Shown here one piece after another: positions 26,766-34,037 of a stretch of DNA of 37,213 nt; within the stretch, counting starts at the first letter, position 1, and the number at the start of each line of letters is the position of its first letter. The notes under the pieces are model-generated. The model was not told where the DNA came from. It did no database searches and saw only the letters and a list, made by a program, of their open reading frames with translations. The translations under genes and the position numbers were made by a program. The stretch covers positions 1-37,213 of the forward strand of contig CAJIYX010000117.1 in assembly GCA_905181725.1 (NCBI GenBank), written 5' to 3'. Source of the stretch: Alphaproteobacteria bacterium UBA830. Lineage in GTDB: Bacteria; Pseudomonadota; Alphaproteobacteria; MPNO01; UBA830.

Positions 26766-27283
26766 GCGGACTGCCTCTGTTGAACATTCAGGGCTTCAGT
26801 GATGGCGGGCGCGCGGCGGTGATGGGCATGACAGATCACGATGGCCAGCGCATCGGCGGCATCCGCGGTTTCCGGTTTTGCGCCGGGCAGCAGGATATTG
26901 ATCATCGCCTGCACCTGGTTCTTGTCGGCATGGCCGTTCCCGACCAGCGATTTCTTGACCAGGTTGGCGGCGTATTCGGCGACCGGCAGACCGAGCAGCG
27001 CCGGCGCCAGCATCACGACACCGCGCGCCTGGCCAAGCTTCAGCGTTGAGCCGGGGTTCTTGTTGACGAAGGTTTCCTCGACCGCGGCTTCGGCGGGCTG
27101 ATAGGTCGAAATCACCTCGGTAAGTGCTGTGAACAGCTGCGACAGCCGGTCGGCGAGCGATGCCTTGGCATCCGACGTCACCGCCCCGCTTGCGATATGC
27201 ACCAGGCTGCTGCCCTCGACCTCGATGACGCCCCAGCCGGAGCGCCGCAACCCGGGATCAAGACCAATTAACCTAATTCTCAT
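26762..27283 (-). CDS. ruvC: Holliday junction resolvase RuvC
   Basis: RuvC cuts Holliday junctions symmetrically. The 173-residue RNase H-fold enzyme has the acidic residues expected: Asp9 in [14 protein letters not shown], the Glu in [14 protein letters not shown], and Asp residues in [12 protein letters not shown]. It is 14 bases downstream of yebC, the common order for yebC-ruvCAB. Confidence 0.97.
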   Translation of the reverse strand: MRIRLIGLDPGLRRSGWGVIEVEGSSLVHIASGAVTSDAKASLADRLSQLFTALTEVISTYQPAEAAVEETFVNKNPGSTLKLGQARGVVMLAPALLGLPVAEYAANLVKKSLVGNGHADKNQVQAMINILLPGAKPETADAADALAIVICHAHHRRAPAITEALNVQQRQSA

Positions 27284-27297
27284 CCCGGACCTCCAGC

Positions 27298-28044
27298 TTA
27301 GCCGGCAAGCTGTTCGAGAACGGCATCGTCGATCTCGACATTGGACGACACTTTCTGCACGTCGTCATTGTCTTCGAGCGCATCGATCAATTTAAGCATC
27401 GTGCCGGCACTGTCGGCATCAAGCTCGATCGTATTCTGCGGTTTCCACGTCAACTCAGCGGATTCAGCGGCGCCGAACTTCGCGTCGAGCCCGTCGCGCA
27501 CTTCGTTGAAATCGGTGATCGCGCAAATGATCTCATGGCCGTCATCGGAGGATTGCACGTCCTGCGCACCGGCCTCCAACGCGGCTTCGAACACGTCGTC
27601 GGCCGACGCGATATTGGCCGGATACAACACCTGCCCGACCTGATCGAACATGAAATTGACGCTGCCGGTTTCCCCCAGGTTGCCGCCGCACTTGGTGAAC
27701 GCCGCGCGCACGTCGCTCGCCGTCCGGTTCCGGTTATCGGTCAGCGCTTCGACGATCACGGCAACGCCTTTCGGCCCGTAGCCTTCGTAGCGGATTTCCT
27801 CGTACTGCTCGGTATCGTCATTTCCGGCGCCGCGCGCGATGGCGCGTTCCATGGTGTCCTTCGCCATATTGGCGCTTTTGGACGCCGCGATCGCAGACCG
27901 CAATCGGGGATTGGCATCGGGGTCTTCGCCATACTTGGCAGCGACGGTAAGCTCGCGGATCAGCTTGGTGAAAACCTTGGCGCGCTTCGCATCCTGCGCC
28001 CCTTTTCTGAACTGAATATTCTTGAATTTGGAATGACCCGCCAT
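27298..28044 (-). CDS. yebC: YebC/PmpR family regulator (TACO1-like)
   Basis: The 248-residue product starts at the ATG at 28044 with [18 protein letters not shown], the family signature. It continues with [19 protein letters not shown] and [19 protein letters not shown]. Family members are described as transcriptional regulators (PmpR) and, more recently, as ribosome-associated factors helping translation of proline-rich stretches. That second role is of interest here because this window also encodes EF-P and a very proline-rich TolA. The open frame extends upstream but without homology. Confidence 0.95.
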   Translation of the reverse strand: MAGHSKFKNIQFRKGAQDAKRAKVFTKLIRELTVAAKYGEDPDANPRLRSAIAASKSANMAKDTMERAIARGAGNDDTEQYEEIRYEGYGPKGVAVIVEALTDNRNRTASDVRAAFTKCGGNLGETGSVNFMFDQVGQVLYPANIASADDVFEAALEAGAQDVQSSDDGHEIICAITDFNEVRDGLDAKFGAAESAELTWKPQNTIELDADSAGTMLKLIDALEDNDDVQKVSSNVEIDDAVLEQLAG

Positions 28045-28234
28045 GATAGCTCCGTCAGATGCCCGTAAAGTGCCGCAAATTACACCATATCTGGTGCAAA
28101 TGCGACCCTGAACCCCCACATTTCCGCGTGATTCGGGCGATGGAGAAATAGTGTAGCGGGATAATGTGGCAGGAATAGGGCGCGGGGCGGTATGGATGGT
28201 CCGGGTTCCAGTGCGAATACCACCAAACTCCATT

Positions 28235-28323
28235 TGTCACCCCGGGCTTGTCCCGGGACCAAGTCTTTGTGTCACACGGCAATCTGGATCCGGGCATCGG
28301 TCTGATCCGGGGCCGGGATGACA
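28235..28323. repeat. Interspersed palindromic repeat element, imperfect copy
   Basis: The stretch begins TGTCACCCCGGGCTTGTCCC and ends GGGGCCGGGATGACA; its ends are imperfect inverted repeats, and each half is itself GC-rich and palindromic (CCCGGGCTTGTCCCGGG). This is the form of dispersed intergenic palindromic elements seen in many alphaproteobacterial genomes. Only one copy is in the window. It fills most of a 345-bp gene-free stretch (28045-28389); in the rest I see nothing assignable. Confidence 0.6.
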
Positions 28324-28389
28324 ACATCGATACAGAACAATAGGGAAAGGCGGCCCGCCTGGAGCCTATCGACCGACGGTTCGCAAATG

Positions 28390-28602
28390 TCAGGAAATAC
28401 GTTCGAACAGGCTGGTATCGGTCAGGGCATCCATCGAGATGATCTTGATGGTGCGCGGATCACCGGGACGCACGAGGCGTGCGTGGGGTTCGGGCGCGAC
28501 CGTCGGCGCCGGGCCGGTATATTCCCAGGTACCGCCGCCAACCGCCTTGAAAAGCTGTCCGTCGGGAATGTCATGACGTCGGGCGTGGCTGGATCGGAAC
28601 AT
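28390..28602 (-). CDS. Small protein of unknown function
   Basis: A 70-residue frame starting at an ATG at 28602 encodes GQLFKAVGGGTWEYTG, then HARLVRPGDPRTIKIISMDAL and ends FERIS. The pattern of hydrophobic and Trp residues, and the ending, resemble short conserved hypothetical proteins of alphaproteobacteria that I recall only loosely. There is no signal peptide or membrane segment. It stands alone between yebC and the YmdB-type gene. Coding status is likely but unproven. Confidence 0.5.
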   Translation of the reverse strand: MFRSSHARRHDIPDGQLFKAVGGGTWEYTGPAPTVAPEPHARLVRPGDPRTIKIISMDALTDTSLFERIS

Positions 28603-28735
28603 ATCTACAACTCACAAATTCAATGGAGCCGGACAATACAGCGAGAACGCCCCCGGCGTCGAATGAATTGCGTGTAACAACGCTAAAATTTGTCGTGATC
28701 GGGTGTTATTCCGGCTGCCACCACAAGGGGTAGTT

Positions 28736-29548
28736 CTAATCCGGCATTTCCCCGCGCAGCCGCCCGCCGATGCGGATCGGGCGGATATCGGTCGCGAGCC
28801 CTGTACCGTCGTCGATATCGACCATCACGGCGCACAATGTGGCTTCTTCGGCTGCCGCTTCCATGCGCGCCGTCGGCATCTTGCGCACGAAGCGTTCGAC
28901 CGAGATTTCCTTGCGGATACCGATGACGGAATCATAATCGCCGCACATGCCGAGATCGGTCTGATAGGCGGTACCACCCGGGAATACCTGCGCATCCGCC
29001 GTCGGTATATGGGTGTGGGTGCCGACGACGACGGATACCTTACCGTCGACGAAATGCCCCATCGCCATTTTCTCGCTCGATGCCTCGCCATGGAAATCGA
29101 GGATGATGGCATCGGCATTGGCACCAAGCCGCCAGGTATTGAGCATGGCCGTCATCGCCGCGAACGGATCGTCGAGCGGGTCCATGAACAGCCGCGCCAT
29201 AAGATGCATCACTACGATGCGCCGGCCGCGCGCGTCCTTGAATTCGGCGACACCCCGGCCCGGCGTGCCGGCGGGAAAATTATCGGGCCGCAGGATACGC
29301 GGTTCTTTGTCGAAATGCGGGATAATGTCGCGCTGATCCCAGACATGGTTGCCGGTCGTGATCACATCGACGCCGACATCGTAAAATTCGTTGCAGATTT
29401 TGGGCGTGATGCCAAAGCCGCCAGCCGCGTTCTCGCCATTGACGATGACGAAATCGAGGGCATAGCGCTCGCGCAGTCCCGGCACGTGCTTGACGATCGC
29501 CTTGCGGCCGGTCCGGCCCACGACATCGCCGCATAACAGAATACGCAT
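28736..29548 (-). CDS. YmdB-type metallophosphoesterase (TIGR00282 family)
   Basis: This 270-residue calcineurin-like phosphoesterase has the metal-binding set LLCGDVVGRTGR, VNGENAAGGFG, TTGNHVWDQ, and later DFHGEASSEK and GTHTHIPTAD. Bacillus YmdB and Deinococcus DR1281 are relatives; activity on 2',3'-cyclic nucleotides is reported for this family. The physiological substrate here is not known. It lies 13 bases after the 5-formyl-THF cyclo-ligase gene and is probably cotranscribed with it, an adjacency seen in other alphaproteobacteria. Confidence 0.92.
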   Translation of the reverse strand: MRILLCGDVVGRTGRKAIVKHVPGLRERYALDFVIVNGENAAGGFGITPKICNEFYDVGVDVITTGNHVWDQRDIIPHFDKEPRILRPDNFPAGTPGRGVAEFKDARGRRIVVMHLMARLFMDPLDDPFAAMTAMLNTWRLGANADAIILDFHGEASSEKMAMGHFVDGKVSVVVGTHTHIPTADAQVFPGGTAYQTDLGMCGDYDSVIGIRKEISVERFVRKMPTARMEAAAEEATLCAVMVDIDDGTGLATDIRPIRIGGRLRGEMPD

Positions 29549-29561
29549 CGAAAAATTTTCC

Positions 29562-30158
29562 TTATTCCCCGGCGCGCAGAGTGCGCTGGTCAGTGATAAT
29601 CATATCGAGAATTTCGTCGCCCGTATGCCCCGGGATGGATGAAATTTCCTGTTCGTCATAGCCAACACCGACGGCGATAATTTCACGGCGGCCGCGCAGA
29701 TCGCGGAGCGTCCGGTCATAATAACCACCGCCATAGCCGAGACGATTGCCCGCAGCATCGAACGCCAGCAACGGTGTCACTACGATATCAGGCTCAAGCG
29801 TGGGCGCATCCCCGGCAGGCTCGTACACACCGAACGCGCCCGGTAACAGGGCATCGCCCGTTCGCCATTCGCGAAATATCAACGGCGCATCCGACCCTGC
29901 CATGACGGGTAGTGCCATCTGCACACCGTCAGCCGCAAGCCCACCGATCAACTCCCGCACGTCAATCTCGTCGCACATCGGCCAATATAAAGAGACAACA
30001 ACACCCGGCAGCCAGTCTGAAAACGCGGCAAGAAATCGTGCTGCCAGCGCTGCCCCGGCCGTTTCGCTGCGGGCCGCATGAACGGTCGCGCGGCGGATTG
30101 CTGCCTCAACGCGCAGGGATTGCTTGATCACCGCTGAATGTTCGATCCGGGATATCAC
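29562..30158 (-). CDS. 5-formyltetrahydrofolate cyclo-ligase
   Basis: This enzyme uses ATP to convert 5-formyl-THF to 5,10-methenyl-THF. The 198-residue product shows the N-terminal basic helix (SLRVEAAIRRATVHAAR), VVSLYWPMCDEIDVRELI and the signature GNRLGYGGGYYDRTL. The frame is open into the 6S RNA region, but homology begins near the GTG at 30158; a second GTG at 30131 would give 189 residues. Neither has a strong ribosome-binding site. The order zapA, 6S RNA, cyclo-ligase is conserved from alpha- to gammaproteobacteria, where E. coli calls this gene ygfA. Confidence 0.9.
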   Translation of the reverse strand: MISRIEHSAVIKQSLRVEAAIRRATVHAARSETAGAALAARFLAAFSDWLPGVVVSLYWPMCDEIDVRELIGGLAADGVQMALPVMAGSDAPLIFREWRTGDALLPGAFGVYEPAGDAPTLEPDIVVTPLLAFDAAGNRLGYGGGYYDRTLRDLRGRREIIAVGVGYDEQEISSIPGHTGDEILDMIITDQRTLRAGE

Positions 30159-30231
30159 GTCGGGCTTTCGAAAAAATTGCGCTTGCTGAAAACGCGGGCG
30201 GCCAAAGAAGCATGCGGCTGAAAACTCGGGC

Positions 30232-30390
30232 GGCGGAGCCATCACAGCCGGCAGTCTATGTGATCCTCTGTGGCCTGTACGAGACAGGTGGGCACCGCGT
30301 GCTGAGACCAAGGTCCCCGCAGAGACAGCTCCCTAGAGAGATGTATTGGCCCCAGGGATGTAGAGACACATCGCACCGGACAGCCCCGCC
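30232..30390 (-). ncRNA. ssrS: 6S RNA
   Basis: The minus strand between zapA and the cyclo-ligase folds into the long interrupted hairpin expected of 6S RNA, which binds sigma-70 RNA polymerase. Five nested helices are visible: GGCGGGGC/GCTCCGCC (30383-30390 with 30232-30239), CCGG/CCGG (30376-30379 with 30248-30251), ATGTG/CACAT (30367-30371 with 30258-30262), CTCT/AGAG (30362-30365 with 30266-30269) and CCTG/CAGG (30353-30356 with 30074+200, that is 30274-30277). A central, less paired region follows. Size (about 159 nt) and position are typical. Ends are set by the outer helix and may be off by several bases. Confidence 0.82.
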
Positions 30391-30479
30391 TGACACTAAC
30401 GTAGTACATAAACGGTAAACGGGAAATCAACTTGCGGCGTGAGGCGAAATAAAATGCGGCATTTATCGCTGATGGCGGA

Positions 30480-30830
30480 TCAGTCGGACGCGGCGGCACC
30501 CGCGACCAGACCCGCCGTCGCGGTCTCGATCCTTGCTGCGGCGGCGTCAACAATTTCAGCCACTCGGTCTTCAACCTGTTCGGACGACACCGACGCTTCC
30601 GACTCGGATGTCGCTTTCTTCAGATCGGCAAAGGTCTCGGCAAGCTCATCCGCAATCATTAGCGAGGCCATCACCAGCAGACGCGAATCCCCCACCTGGC
30701 CGACGGCGGTGACGAGTTCCTTGACGCGGCGGTCGACATATTCGCCAAGCTGGGCGAGGTGCGCTTCCTGACCATCATCGCAGGCGATCTGGTAGTTCCG
30801 CCCGTTGATGGCGACTTCAACCTCCGACAT
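30480..30830 (-). CDS. zapA: Cell division protein ZapA
   Basis: ZapA bundles FtsZ filaments at midcell. The 116-residue protein has the family pattern VEVAINGRNYQIACDDGQEAHL, then LGEYVDRRVKELV and LLVMASLMIADEL, followed by a coiled-coil and an Ala-rich C terminus. It ends about 90 bp upstream of the 6S RNA gene and starts one base after the small coiled-coil gene. Confidence 0.92.
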   Translation of the reverse strand: MSEVEVAINGRNYQIACDDGQEAHLAQLGEYVDRRVKELVTAVGQVGDSRLLVMASLMIADELAETFADLKKATSESEASVSSEQVEDRVAEIVDAAAARIETATAGLVAGAAASD

Positions 30831-30831
30831 G

Positions 30832-31074
30832 TCAGACTTCCAGTATGGTTTTGATACGCTCGATCGCGTCGTCGAGCCGCTGGCCTACGTTGGCATTCAC
30901 GTCTTCAAGCACGGCATTCCGGGCCTGGGCGGATTCTAGCTCCGCCGCAACCTGAGGATCTGGCTGCGGTGTGGCAACACTCGACTGCGCCGAAGACACA
31001 ACCACCCTGGCTGCGTCTTCCAGCCCTGCGACCGCGCGCTGCAAGCGTTGTTCTGCTTCATCCAATTTAGACAT
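30832..31074 (-). CDS. Small coiled-coil protein upstream of zapA (DUF4164-like)
   Basis: The 80-residue product starts at the ATG at 31074 (MSKLDEAEQRLQRAVAGLEDAA) and is nearly all helical with heptad-like spacing, ending LEDVNANVGQRLDDAIERIK. Alphaproteobacteria often carry such a short coiled-coil protein directly before zapA. A plausible role is as a ZapA or FtsZ partner in the manner of ZapB, but this is inference from position. The gap to zapA is one base. Confidence 0.75.
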   Translation of the reverse strand: MSKLDEAEQRLQRAVAGLEDAARVVVSSAQSSVATPQPDPQVAAELESAQARNAVLEDVNANVGQRLDDAIERIKTILEV

Positions 31075-31218
31075 GAAACCGCGTAAACCGCCGATTTTTC
31101 GTTGTTTTTGCACCATACGATGCGCATCAAAGCCGCGTCAACCGGGGGAGACCGTTCGACGACCGGCTCGAATCGTCGCCCTCCACGCTCATAAAAAACC
31201 CCGGAGTTCCGCCCTAAA

Positions 31219-31257
31219 AGCCCAATCGATCGATTGAAATTCCCGCGCCATTGGGCT
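31219..31257. promoter_or_regulatory. Nested palindromes upstream of fba
   Basis: CAATCGATCGATTG (31223-31236) is a perfect 14-bp palindrome. It lies within a larger inverted repeat, AGCCCAAT (31219-31226) and ATTGGGCT (31250-31257). The right arm ends 20 bases before the first possible fba start, where an operator or a 5'-UTR structure would act. The binding factor is unknown. Confidence 0.4.
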
Positions 31258-31277
31258 AAGCAGAGGAAATCCGTTTA

Positions 31278-32213
31278 ATGAGGAATCCGAACATGCGCGT
31301 CAGTCAGAAAGTCAAAAAAATTCTTGCCGGTTACGAAAGCGACAATCCCGGCACAAAGGGAAATCTGGCGCGGATACTGATGGAAGGAAAACTGGGCGGC
31401 ACCGGCAAGCTCCTGATCCTCCCCGTCGACCAGGGCTTCGAACACGGCCCGGCGCGCAGCTTTGCGCCCAACCCCGCCGGGTACGATCCGCATTATCATT
31501 ACCAGCTCGCCGTCGATGCTGGCCTGTCAGCCTTTGCAGCCCCGCTCGGCATGCTCGAAGCCGGCGCTGACAGCTTCGCCGGCGCGATCCCGACGATCCT
31601 GAAATGCAATTCCGCCAATTCGATGGCAACCGAAAAAGACCAGGCCGTCACGGCGTCGGTCAACGACGCGCTGCGTCTCGGCTGCGCTGCGATCGGCTTT
31701 ACGATTTACCCCGGTTCCGAATACCAGTTCGAGCTGATGGAAGAGATCCGCGAGCTGGCCGAAGAAGCCAAGTCGGTCGGTCTTGCCGTTGTTATGTGGT
31801 CCTATCCGCGCGGCGGCATGGTGACCAAGGAAGCCGAAACCGCGATGGATATCTGCGCCTATGCCGCGCACATGGCGGCCCTGATGGGCGCCCACATTAT
31901 CAAGGTCAAACCGCCGACCGATAAGATGTTCCTGGAGCCCGCCAAGAAGGTCTACAAGGACCAGAAGATCCCCGTAAAGACGGTGATCCAGCGTATCGAA
32001 CACGTTGTGCAGTCCTGCTTCAACGGACGGCGTATCGTGGTGTTCTCGGGCGGCGAAGCGAAGGACCTCAAAGGTATTTATGCCGAAGCCAAGGCCATTC
32101 GCGACGGCGGTGGTAACGGCTCGATCATCGGCCGCAACACCTTCCAGCGCCCCAAGGAAGACGCGCTGAAAATGCTCGGCGAGATCGTCAAGATATACCA
32201 AGGCAAGGCCTAG
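31278..32213 (+). CDS. Class I fructose-bisphosphate aldolase, archaeal (DhnA) type
   Basis: This enzyme cleaves fructose-1,6-bisphosphate in glycolysis and forms it in gluconeogenesis. The 311-residue product belongs to the DhnA/FbaB family: LLILPVDQGFEHGP, AGADSFAGAIPTILKCN, and the Schiff-base region AHIIKVKPPTDKM, then FSGGEAKD and GGNGSIIGRNTFQRP for phosphate binding. Starts at 31278 and 31293 both have GGA-type ribosome sites; the second gives MRVSQKVKKIL, which looks like the true N terminus. A thiE-like gene follows within five bases. Confidence 0.93.
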   Translation: MRNPNMRVSQKVKKILAGYESDNPGTKGNLARILMEGKLGGTGKLLILPVDQGFEHGPARSFAPNPAGYDPHYHYQLAVDAGLSAFAAPLGMLEAGADSFAGAIPTILKCNSANSMATEKDQAVTASVNDALRLGCAAIGFTIYPGSEYQFELMEEIRELAEEAKSVGLAVVMWSYPRGGMVTKEAETAMDICAYAAHMAALMGAHIIKVKPPTDKMFLEPAKKVYKDQKIPVKTVIQRIEHVVQSCFNGRRIVVFSGGEAKDLKGIYAEAKAIRDGGGNGSIIGRNTFQRPKEDALKMLGEIVKIYQGKA

Positions 32214-32217
32214 CCCC

Positions 32218-32856
32218 ATTCGCGCCGAATCCAGCCAGCTTTATCTGATCACCCCGCCGTCCTTCGACGCGGGAGGACCGGAAGCATTTGTCGACATCAT
32301 GGCGGCGGCACTGGATGGCGGCGACGTCGCCTGCATCCAGCTTCGTTTCAAAGCCGTGTTGGATGACGATATCCGCCGTGCTTGCGATATCCTGCGCCCG
32401 GTTGCGCAGGACCGCGATGTCGCTTTCCTTATGAATGACCGTGCCGACCTCGCGGCCGAACTGGGCTGCGACGGCGTCCATATTGGTCAGGAAGACACGC
32501 CGTATGACGACGCCCGCCGCCTTGTCGGCGACGAGGCCATCGTCGGCGTCACCTGCAAGGCCGACCGCGACCTTGCCTTCGAAGCGGGCGAACGGGGAGC
32601 CGATTACGTTGCCTTCGGCGCATTCTTCCCGTCAACCACCAAGCAGGCCACTACCCCGGCAGATACCGACATCCTGACCTGGTGGCAGGAACTGATGATC
32701 ATCCCGTGTGTCGCCATCGGCGGGATAACGGTCGACAACTGCGAGGCCGTGATAGAGGCCGGCGCCGACTTCCTCGCCGTCGGCGGCGGGGTCTGGAATC
32801 ACAAGGACGGCCCCGGTACGGCGGTTAAAGCGTTTAACGAAAAGTTGGCGGGTTAG
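32218..32856 (+). CDS. Thiamine-phosphate synthase (ThiE-like) with apparent ATT start
   Basis: ThiE joins the pyrimidine and thiazole halves of thiamine. The protein reads LYLITPP, VACIQLRFK, VAFLMNDRADLAAELGCDGVHIGQED, DYVAFGAFFPSTTKQ and CVAIGGITVDNCEAVIEAGADF, all family motifs. The first ATG (32299) would remove LYLITPP and the first strand of the barrel. In frame above it there is no ATG, GTG or TTG back to the stop at 32167. The best start is ATT at 32218, four bases after the aldolase stop, with AAGG about nine bases upstream; CTG at 32245 is too late. The length from ATT is 212 residues. Whether it makes thiamine phosphate or is a divergent paralogue is open. Confidence 0.82.
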   Translation: MRAESSQLYLITPPSFDAGGPEAFVDIMAAALDGGDVACIQLRFKAVLDDDIRRACDILRPVAQDRDVAFLMNDRADLAAELGCDGVHIGQEDTPYDDARRLVGDEAIVGVTCKADRDLAFEAGERGADYVAFGAFFPSTTKQATTPADTDILTWWQELMIIPCVAIGGITVDNCEAVIEAGADFLAVGGGVWNHKDGPGTAVKAFNEKLAG

Positions 32857-32864
32857 GCCTCCCG

Positions 32865-33998
32865 TCACGTTTCCGGATAAACTACCGGCGCCCATAAAAC
32901 ATCCTCGATGCTCTCTGCACCGGCTGCCAGCATGACCAGCCGGTCGAAACCCAGGGCGATTCCGGCACAATCCGGGATGCCGCTTTCAAGTGCCGCCAGA
33001 AAATCCTCGTCGACCGGATAGGGCGCGCGCCCCTCTGCAACGCGTTGCCCGGTCATCGCGGTAAAGCGCCGGCGCTGTTCGGCGGAATCGGTCAGTTCGC
33101 CATAGCCATTGGCAAGCTCAAGCCCGCAGATAAAGATCTCGAACCGGTCGGCAACGCGCGGATCCTCCGGTGATATTCTGGCGAGGGCAGCCATCGACGC
33201 CGGATAGGAATGCAGAACGGTGGCGATACCGATGCCCAGCTGCGGCTCGATCTGGTCCAGATAAATCCGAAAGAAAATATCTTCCCAGGTATCGGTCTCC
33301 GCCGTCCGCACGCCCAGACTGTCAGCGAACATCGACAGCATTTCGGTATCGGGGTTCAGGGGATCCGGCGCGGTCGCCAGCAGATCGATATCGGTATATC
33401 GCGCAAACGCATCCTGTACCGACAGGAATTCCCATGGCTGGGACAGGTCGCATGACACCTCGCCACGCTGCACGACGGGGTCGCAGACCGCGCGGACGAA
33501 CTCTGCGGCTTCTTCGGCAATATCCTGCCATCCCGCGCCGGTCCGGTACCATTCAAGCATGGCGAATTCGGGGTGATGCCGGGCCGAGCGTTCGCCGTCG
33601 CGGAACACGCGGGCGAGTTGGAAAATACGCTGCATGCCCGCGGCCAGCAGCTTTTTCATCGCAAATTCGGGCGAGGTATGGAGATAGACCGGCCGCCGTT
33701 CGCCGCCGGGCTCTCCCAGCGTCGTCTCGAACGCCGTCAGATGCGGCTCCATCCCCGGCGACACCTGGAGGGCGGGGGTATCAACCTCGACATAGCCGCG
33801 CCGGTCGAAAAATTCGCGCAAACGTTTGACCATGTCGGCGCGGCGGACAAGAGCGTCCGTGCGGCCCTCAAAGATATCGGGTCGCCACCATTGATCGGTT
33901 GCGCGAGAGTCGCGGGCCGGGGGTTGAGGAGCCGCGGGTTTAGGAGTCCGAGGTTCAGGAGCGGCGGATTTGGAAACGGGGGTTTCGTTATTCTGCAT
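32865..33998 (-). CDS. epmA: Elongation factor P--(R)-beta-lysine ligase
   Basis: EpmA (GenX, PoxA, YjeA) is a lysyl-tRNA-synthetase-like enzyme that attaches (R)-beta-lysine to EF-P. The 377-residue protein is a bare class II catalytic core without the tRNA-anticodon domain: VEVDTPALQVSPGMEPHL, LHTSPEFAMKKLLAAG, RVFRDGERSARHHPEFAMLEWYR, and IALGFDRLVML as motif 3. The first 35 residues (to about DQWW) are a Pro/Lys-rich extension not usual in the family and built on a degenerate repeat. It ends eight bases from the convergent thiE-like gene. Confidence 0.94.
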   Translation of the reverse strand: MQNNETPVSKSAAPEPRTPKPAAPQPPARDSRATDQWWRPDIFEGRTDALVRRADMVKRLREFFDRRGYVEVDTPALQVSPGMEPHLTAFETTLGEPGGERRPVYLHTSPEFAMKKLLAAGMQRIFQLARVFRDGERSARHHPEFAMLEWYRTGAGWQDIAEEAAEFVRAVCDPVVQRGEVSCDLSQPWEFLSVQDAFARYTDIDLLATAPDPLNPDTEMLSMFADSLGVRTAETDTWEDIFFRIYLDQIEPQLGIGIATVLHSYPASMAALARISPEDPRVADRFEIFICGLELANGYGELTDSAEQRRRFTAMTGQRVAEGRAPYPVDEDFLAALESGIPDCAGIALGFDRLVMLAAGAESIEDVLWAPVVYPET

Positions 33999-34037
33999 GG
34001 CGGCGATAATGCCCCATCAACGCAGGGAGCGTCACCT

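Noticed and set aside
30242..30574. A 110-codon minus-strand frame between the cyclo-ligase and zapA
   Set aside because: It lies over the 6S RNA structure and part of zapA; the nested helices explain the region better.
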